DNA of 64,000 nt, taken from Corydoras sp. C115 (taxonomy: Eukaryota > Chordata > Actinopteri > Siluriformes > Callichthyidae). A program made the translations under genes and the position numbers. The stretch spans positions 310,001-374,000 of the forward strand of contig JAFMOC010000045.1 of assembly GCA_019802505.1 (NCBI GenBank). The letters run 5' to 3'. The notes under the pieces are model-generated. The model ran no database searches and was not told the origin of the DNA. It worked only from the letters and a program-made list of their open reading frames with translations. Below, one piece after another: positions 56,826 to 64,000 of the stretch (position 1 is its first letter; every line of letters begins with the position of its first letter).

Positions 56826-57133
56826 AGGAACTGGGTTCCCCATGCCCATCTAGGGAAGAACGTCTCGGGCGCTGGGCAGACACACCCAGGACAGGGCGCC
56901 AATCCATCACTGGGCACACACTCACTCACACAGACAAACTCTATATGGGGCAATTTTTGAGAATTCAATTGACTTGATCCATGTTTTTGGACTGTGGGAG
57001 GAAACCGGAGAACCCGGAGGAAACCCACGTGGACACGGGGAGAACATGGAAACTCCACCCAGATGGGGATTCGAACCGGGAATCCCTAGTGCTGAGAGGC
57101 GACCGTGCTAACCACTAAGCCACCGTGCCGCCT
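56826..57133 (-). mobile_element. SINE lacking its tail
   Basis: Starts at GGGTTCCCCATGCCC; the CTAATAGAGGATAAAG segment and (GAAT)n are absent. Confidence 0.83.
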
Positions 57134-57172
57134 ATGGATATATAACTTATATATATGATATATTATTAGATA

Positions 57173-57543
57173 TATTCATTCATTATCTTCTGCTTTATCC
57201 TCTATTAGGGTCGCGGGGGGGGGGGGGGGGGGGGGTTCCCCATGCCCATCCAGGGGAGAACGTCTCGGGTGCTGGGCAGATACACCCAGGACGGGGTGCC
57301 AATCCATCGCTGGGCACTCACTCACTCACACACACACACACACACACACTCTATATGGGGCAATTTGGAGAACTCAATTGACTTGATCCATGTTTTTGGA
57401 CTGTGGGAGGAAACCGGAGAACCCGGAGGAAACCCACGTGGACACGGGGAGAACATGGAAACTCCACCCAGATGGGGATTCGAACCGGGAATCCCTAGTG
57501 CTGAGAGGAGAACGTGCTAAACCACTAAGCCACCATGCCGCCC
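57173..57543 (-). mobile_element. SINE, full-length
   Basis: Carries an 18-base G-run and an expanded (CA)n. Confidence 0.87.
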
Positions 57544-57654
57544 CCTATTAAATATATTATTTCTATAAATCCATGTGTTTTTGGTGATTTGAACTCTTAA
57601 TCGTGATCTAAAGATAAACTGATTTCTTTTGTCTACTGTGCTGTACACAGCTCA

Positions 57655-57782
57655 CAGGAAGCAATTTGGGTGCGTGCCTTGCTCAAGGGCACTTCATCCA
57701 TTGTATTTGGTGGGACGGGGAATCGATGGGTACCTTCAGGTCACAAGGCTGAGGTCTCAACCACATGCTTAAGACTGCCCCT
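57655..57782 (-). mobile_element. third SINE family, fragment
   Basis: GGCACTTCATCC, GGGGAATCGATGG and ACAAGGCTGAGGTCTCAACC resemble the antisense head of the element at 43373. Confidence 0.5.
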
Positions 57783-60069
57783 ATAATATCAGAGTCATAT
57801 TAGAATAGCAACACGCCAGTTGTGCTCGGTCACATGTTTTATTTACGTATATATGCTTAGATTTGAATAAGCTTTAATTTAACTTTAGTTAATTGGTAAT
57901 TATGAGGCTGAAACTTGCAGAACGATGAACCTTCTTCACACGTTCCTCCTGAATTTTTCACAGATGTTGGGAATCATTAGGGCTGAAGAGCCAGTAGTGC
58001 TCGAGCTGTAGCGTTAACGCAGTCTCCTGGTAACGTGTGGTCCGTCATGCCGCGTGTATCAACACGTACGAAACCTTCAGAAGGTAAACGACAAAGATCA
58101 CCGTTTCCCTGTGCACTGACACTCCTCTGTGTAATTATCTTTAAAACGGACCTTGAAAGTTTGCTTCTAAAGTGCATTTCTAAACTGAAGTCTGCCTTTC
58201 TTTCAAAGTCCAGGGGAGTCTGAAAACTTAATGGACTTGCTTTTGTGAGTAGATTTAAGGTCAGCTTTCTTCAGGCACATCTGTCTCGTGGCCTCGGCTT
58301 TTTCTGTGTAGACTCAAATACTGGCCCTATAAATGCTTTATAAATATCTCACCGTAATTTAACACGGACCTGGTGTTTAATTCTATAATGTTTAATGAGA
58401 TTCCTATAAATGTACTGATACGCTGTACTTATGAGTGTACAGTGAAATTATTAACCACACAAACCTCGCTTTTAGCCTTTTTAACCTCGGCTGCCGATAT
58501 TTCCTCCGAGCTGAATGTAGCATTTTTGCAGAGTGATGACCCGAGTGGCTACACTAAATAATCCTGCAAACAAAACCTTTCCCGGCTCAGCTTCAACTTA
58601 CAATAAATCTATCCGCCTTCTGATGCAACCCACAGTACATGCAAGAGCTGACATTTGCAATGTTGAACTTAATCTGTCACTAGACTTGATTCATTTGCGG
58701 AAAAGAAATGTCTCGCTAAAGCTATCCATCTGTTTTGCTGCACATGTGCAAGCGCCACGCTTTGAAAGTCGCCGAACACGGCAGCTTTTTTTTTGCGAGT
58801 GCGGTGGTTCCACACGTTCCCGTTTGTCGTCTCGTTAAACAATTTTGTTTTATTGCCCAAAACCTAGTCTATTGGGTGTTTATAAGGGAGTCGCAAACTT
58901 TTGGCTGCCCGCTTCAAAAACCTTTAATCAAACTCTTTATCAGAGTTACATTTCCTGAAGACACTCGGTCTTTACTTGATGTTTTAAAGTAAATATTACA
59001 CTTTAAACAGTTTATCTCGAGTGCATTGAGCGAACCATTTTCATTTCGAATGCAATTTTAAGTTAAGCATCTGTTCTTCAGCGTGAGAGGATGGAAGACT
59101 TTAGGCCAATTCCGCTGCAGATACTGAAGATTCGGGCGATTTACGTCCTCCTGTCTTCCATCTTATTATTTCTGCTTCAGACTAAAAAGTACAGTTCATT
59201 CTATTTCTATTTTTTTTTAAATAGCATTTAGCAGATGCTGTGGTCTGCGGTTCAGAGTGGTGCAAAGAAAGTTTAAGGAAATGTGTGGACGTCCATCATT
59301 CAGTCTGCGTTAGACCGCTGTTCGTGAAGACGAGTGAATCTACAGGATACGAAAGATCAACCTTTTATAAACACTAGTTTATTTATAGCAGGATAACTCT
59401 CGTGAGTTCAGGATTAGATGGACATGATGGGAAATCTCAGGAACGGTAAAAGGCTCGCTCTGTCTCACGTGCGTCAGATACTCCTTATTTTTTTTTTGTT
59501 TTTATTTATAGCAGATCGTGGTTGCTGAGTAACAGCACGCCGTTTAATTCATTGAACTCGGACTTTGGATTTCGTATAGAATTTTACTTATTAGCGACTT
59601 ATTTTCGCTAATAAGAAGACAAAGCTGATGCTTTAACTCTCATACAGATCATGTCAATGGTATCGATTCGTAATTTTTAGATTTTAAAAGCAGCAGTAGG
59701 GGCGTCAGGAGGTGTGCTTCATGTTGTGCGCCGCTACAACGATGGTGCATCACAACTTTTGGTTGAAAAAACGGTCAGTGTGTTATTAAGCCAAGAGGTT
59801 CAAACGTTCACGGCGACATTACGCATTGTGGTTACACTATTGAAATGGAAGTACCGTACTGTTTACTTCTATCTGCAGGAAATGTGCTCTTATTAAACAC
59901 GACAGCCCGACTGTGAAGCATCTGCGATGTGGGGATGAGCTGCGGGTGAATCCTCCCGTGGGTCAGTCAACTTCAAAGAGCCCAGGTTACAGACATCAAA
60001 CTGGTTTCAAGGTTTTTCCACAAATGAACTGGTGACACTGTGACCAAAAAACACACCGTCCTTATTTTG

Positions 60070-60125
60070 TTGTCGTTGTTGTTGTTGTTGTTGATGTTGT
60101 TGTGGATGTTGTTGATGTTGCAGAT
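60070..60125. repeat. imperfect (GTT)n tract
   Basis: GTTGTTGTT with GAT interruptions. It accounts for a leucine-rich open frame here, which is not a gene. Confidence 0.85.
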
Positions 60126-61449
60126 GCCCCCCTGCATTTTTGTTTCTTTTTTTGTGTGTGACTGGCACTGTGGTGATTTTCCCTTCCCTAAATATGTTGC
60201 ATGTAGAGTTTGTAGTCTTGCGAGTCTTGCAGCAAGGAGAATGAGCAAATTAAATGCTTTATTGGGCTGAGACATAATCAAATCAAGGAGCAGTACTGTC
60301 TTGGGTATAAACTCTGGCAGGTTGGATTGAGATCAGCTGCTTTAAATGATGGGCACAACAGAAAGGAAGGTGACATTTTTGGAATAAAATAGTCCTGAAA
60401 TTGCTTGTGCTAGGCAAAGTATTTTTGTCTTATTAATTCTCCGAGATAATACGTCTTGACAGCGCCTCCCAAAGCGGATCCATAAAGCAACCCTGCAGAG
60501 AGCTTTGCCTAGGCTGGCCTTTTGAAGAAGTTATTGCTTTGATGTATGAGGGAGCAGATAAAACAGCATGGGGAGCGAAGAGTAATTGCACTGGGTCTAC
60601 CGGGGGACACTATTTTGCCCACACAATGACTTCAATCTCTGCCTTTCTCAGGCAAATGGACACTGGATCATACACTTGATGGAGCTGACCGCAGTACCTC
60701 TACATGATTAACCTTTTCCATGGTCTAAAGATTAATTACTGCATGGAGATGTCCAACAAATTCTCTCTTTTTTTCCTCCTTTTTTCCAAACAACATCGGG
60801 TCAGATTACTGGAGGTGGGAGGTCTCGCCTCCTATTGAGTGTTTTTCTGTTTTTTTATTTGATACGCAGCTTATTAGGAGACCTGCTTAGCATGGGACTT
60901 GTGAAAATGATTTAAAAAGTCACATTACACTAAGAAAGAAAGTGGAGAAATGATTTCGAGCTCATTATACTTATCCTTTCTTGTCACTCCGTGTGTGAGT
61001 TTGTGTCGCGGGTGGGAGGAGTGTCGGTTAGGGACTTTGTGGGTGGCTGAAAAAAAAAAAAAAAATCTTGGCACAGTGGAAATGTTTTGCCTCTGATAGC
61101 GCAAATAAAAGTTTAAGCAATTTCGTAATTGAACGACAGAATAGCAGCGAACGGGAAAATGGTGTAAGCACTTAAATAGGAGAATTCGAGTAACATCTTT
61201 ATAATAAAAGGTGTTTAAATGCTAAAATTTCCACGTTGATTTTTACTCGTATAGATTATTTTTTTCTTTGAAGGGAACAACAGAAGCATTGCAATTACCA
61301 AAATCTAATGTGTTGTTTTTTTTTTTAACACAGAACTCCTAAAAGCCTCTGATAAAAAAACCCCGCTCACTGACACACCAGTCTGCTGCCACATCAAATC
61401 AGCCCCAATTATTAAATCGTCAGTGAGGGAGGTGTTCTCAGAGGGAGTG

Positions 61450-61612
61450 AGGGAGGTATCCTGATCACCAGTGGGCAGCCCTGTACACGGCGCCCACAGG
61501 GCCATTGGGGTTGGGTGCTTTGCCCAATGGCACTTCAGCTGTAGTTCATGTTGGGACCGGGAATCGAACCGGGGACCTTCAACAACAAGCCTATTGGCTG
61601 TAATGCCGATTA
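61450..61612 (-). mobile_element. third SINE family, fragment
   Basis: CAGTGGGCAGCCCTGTACAC, CCCAATGGCACTTCAG and GGGAATCGAACCGGGGACC are the antisense body and B-box. Confidence 0.6.
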
Positions 61613-63719
61613 TGGACCTGAGGATGCCAAAATATTATGTAGTTCCCAAATATCTGGGGTTCTAAAGATGCCAGCAGGCCATTCGCATGATTTGGTTTTC
61701 CCTCCTCTCGTTTGTCCTCTGCACTGGTTGCATATTGTCGCGATAAATAAAATAAAAAGCGGATAGGTCTTCATGAAGTGTTTCGTAGGCGTGTAATCCT
61801 AAATAATTTTGCTCCTCCACAATGATCATGGAATTTTTGGTATTTTCTGTCACCGAAAGGAGCTCAGCTGTAATCTGTCATCATTACTGTGTCACATCCC
61901 AGACATCATAAACAAACCCAAACAGGCAAACAATAATTAATTTCAAGGGCATTCGGAGTGTAACATTGCAAATGGCGACAGGGTAAAAGGCTCGCTTAAA
62001 AATGAAGGAGTGGCAGGTTTCGGAGACGGGTGCTGGGTTAATTGCAGCCACCTCCTGCCTTTTGGTGCTGACGTCCGCTGATTGGCTGTCTTGGCCCCTC
62101 ATCCGCAGGACATTGCTGTTTGTGGTGATTGGTGATGCGGGACACTGACAGCCCCCCATTTTGTCAAAGCACTCCTGTCACAGCTCGCTCTAATGCCTGG
62201 TAAAAATAATTCCCCTTGTTCCACATCTGAAGGTTTCCAATAAATATAGGTTTGTGGTGCGCGCAATTGCTCTTTGCTCAATGGTCTTTTTTTGAGGAAA
62301 GGGGTATGTGTTGGGTAGATAAATGCCAAATGAACAGTTGTCTAGGGTGGCCTTTACAGAAGCATGAGGTATACAAACAATGACAAAGCCACTAAGCTCA
62401 GAGGTCGATGTTGGAGTTTTCAAATCCTCAGGTGGACTAACCTTGGGGATTGAGCGAGCAATCACTCTCCAGGACTCAATTAAAAGCATCTTGCAGTTTA
62501 TTGGCGCGGGGGTGTTTGTGTTTACGTGTAAAGGTCTCCCGTCGCAGCACAGCATTACGGTGACACGCTGCACGCTCATAATGGATGCCCTGTGCTTATT
62601 CGCTGTATGAATACACGGCCTGCTTTAACAGGTGAGGCCGAGTGTAATTCTTTACCCTTATTGATTTGTTACTGTCGCACCAGCTTGACTAATGAAGGTG
62701 ATTAAGAGGCCTATTTTCTTGATGATACAGACATTAAGGATACCAGTGGGAAGTGGTCGCAAACATAAGCAACAGATGGCTTTAGTCCTTCTCGAGACTA
62801 TTCACTAATTCTTCCTGCTGTTGCCGTCGTTGGTCACGGCGCACAAGGACACGAGGTAGGTTTCCACTCGGAACACAAGCCGTCTCTCTCCATCAACCCG
62901 CACCGAACACAGGATCGCGGGGATTTAGCAGCATTTCAGTTTTTGTTAATTAACTGTGCTGTCGGGTCGTTTGGGTTTTAATCAAAGGCAAATGCCTTCC
63001 GCGAAATCCGGTCCGTATGGAAGAAAACTCCGGCAAATGTCACACCGTGAACTCGGCGCGCACTGTATTAGTCCTGCTCCGAGCTTCTGAGACAGAAGAG
63101 CCTTCCCCAAACTGTTGGGTGGGTGGGTGTGTGGGTGTGTCCAAATCACCCGCGCCAACGAGGCTGAATAAAGCGCCTGAATCCAGTGATTTGTGACTCT
63201 ATACTTCAGTCTATATGATGTGAGCTGAAATATAGAGATGAGGCAACTTTGCACATCCGCTGCTTCATCCACTCCACTCCTGTCCACAGCCATATAGCAC
63301 AGAATGCTCGCAACCGGCAGATCAAGCAAAAAGGATGTGCTGCCATGCAGAGAGTACATGTTCGGTATTAGTACCTATACAATAACAACAAACCATGACC
63401 AGACGGCTGTGGATCAGCCCGAGGTTCTTCGGCATGTGTGAACTGTTGTCTGTCAGAGTGCAAAACCTTTGAACCATGACATTCTGACGAGTGGAGATAA
63501 AAATCAATAGGTGTTTTGAGAGCAGGCGGATCTCCGGAGTTCCACACTGATGAAGTATATGAACGTAATACCAAGTGTGATCATGATTCTTTTAATCTCA
63601 TATTATTTAAGATTAAACATTTGTATATATATCGGACAAATATATCGGGGACCCAACTCCTAAATACTGAAATCCAGGTGTTTCATTCAGTCCAGCTTTC
63701 ACAGTTTATTAAATCAAGC

Positions 63720-64000
63720 AACGAGCCGTGAAATTCGGACTGCACTCCTGCGCACGTAGCATGATCTGTAACGGCGTGGTTGGCCGAGTTCATGTTGAAG
63801 AGCTTGACTGGCCCACACAGAGTCCTGACCTTAACATCATCAAACACCTTTCTGACCAGATCTTCTCATCCCACATCGGCGCCTGACCTCCCAGATGCTC
63901 TCCTGCATGAATGAGAGGGTTTTCCTCCGACAGACTTGACGTTCTTGTCGAGTGGAGGCCGTTAAATCCGCGAAAGAGGAACCAACTCCATATTAATGCC
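63720..64000 (+). pseudogene. Tc1-like transposase fragment, runs off the window
   Basis: Around 63790 the frame reads VHVEELDWPTQSPDLNIIKH, the DWP.QSPDLNPIE region of Tc1/mariner transposases. Family members have Asn-Pro-Ile-Glu where this has Asn-Ile-Ile-Lys, so the catalytic Glu is gone. The DNA continues with a decayed 3' end (GTGGAGGCCGTTAAATC, CCAACTCCATATTAATGCC). Confidence 0.6.

Larger units (their letters stand above)
57790..63719. other. long gene-free, SINE-poor stretch
   Basis: 5.9 kb with one SINE fragment (61450-61612). No supported exon. 60230-60960 and 61860-62700 are long, balanced-composition, repeat-free tracts resembling conserved non-coding DNA of developmental gene deserts. 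Conservation is untested. Confidence 0.35.

Noticed and set aside
20000..64000. A microRNA cluster (mir-100/let-7/mir-125b lies in a gene desert near SC5D in mammals)
   Set aside because: I looked for the mature sequences on both strands by eye and found none.

Overview
This is a stretch of teleost fish chromosome. Three vertebrate genes with spliced coding exons sit in the first 20 kb. The rest is intergenic or intronic DNA loaded with fish-type tRNA-derived SINEs. One SINE family (Mermaid/DANA-like, closing on a GATAATGAATGAATG tail) occurs about 38 times, often near-identical and with clear target-site duplications, and covers very roughly a sixth of the window. The species cannot be read from the sequence. 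An otophysan fish such as a catfish is my guess, from the SINE type only.

Layout. (1) 1-773: intron with two SINEs. (2) 774-8481, plus strand: the last four coding exons of arhgap32 (RhoGAP p250GAP/RICS), encoding 1,343 residues to the natural stop. The PX, SH3 and RhoGAP domains lie upstream of the window. The introns hold a SINE trimer, single SINEs and a 750-bp hAT element. The third exon carries a 126-residue tandem pentapeptide repeat. (3) 8482-11.1 kb: 3' UTR and downstream DNA, with an internally deleted sister copy of the hAT element. (4) 13120-14409, minus strand: anapc13, a 74-residue APC/C subunit in two short coding exons, which no long ORF reveals. (5) 14.4-15.17 kb: a shared head-to-head promoter region with CCAAT and GC boxes. 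(6) 15170-19689, plus strand: sc5d (lathosterol oxidase), one non-coding and four coding exons giving 289 residues with all three histidine boxes. Its first intron begins with an ~840-bp minisatellite in which every unit carries a CAG|GTGAG splice-donor motif.

(7) 19.7-64 kb: no protein-coding exon that I can support. It contains SINE copies singly and in tandem, a LINE-tail-like element with an internal 57-bp minisatellite, Tc1-like relics, and long SINE-poor AT-rich stretches (25.2-31.3, 35.1-43.1 and 57.5-64 kb) that resemble a regulatory gene desert. Two diverged copies of a 90-bp non-coding sequence lie 2.6 kb apart at 51.4 and 54.0 kb.

The three genes do not form a pathway: arhgap32 acts in Rho-GTPase and synaptic signalling, anapc13 in the cell cycle and sc5d in cholesterol synthesis. 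Only anapc13 and sc5d appear to share control DNA. I found no new enzymatic or defence system. The most unusual structure is the splice-donor minisatellite in sc5d intron 1.
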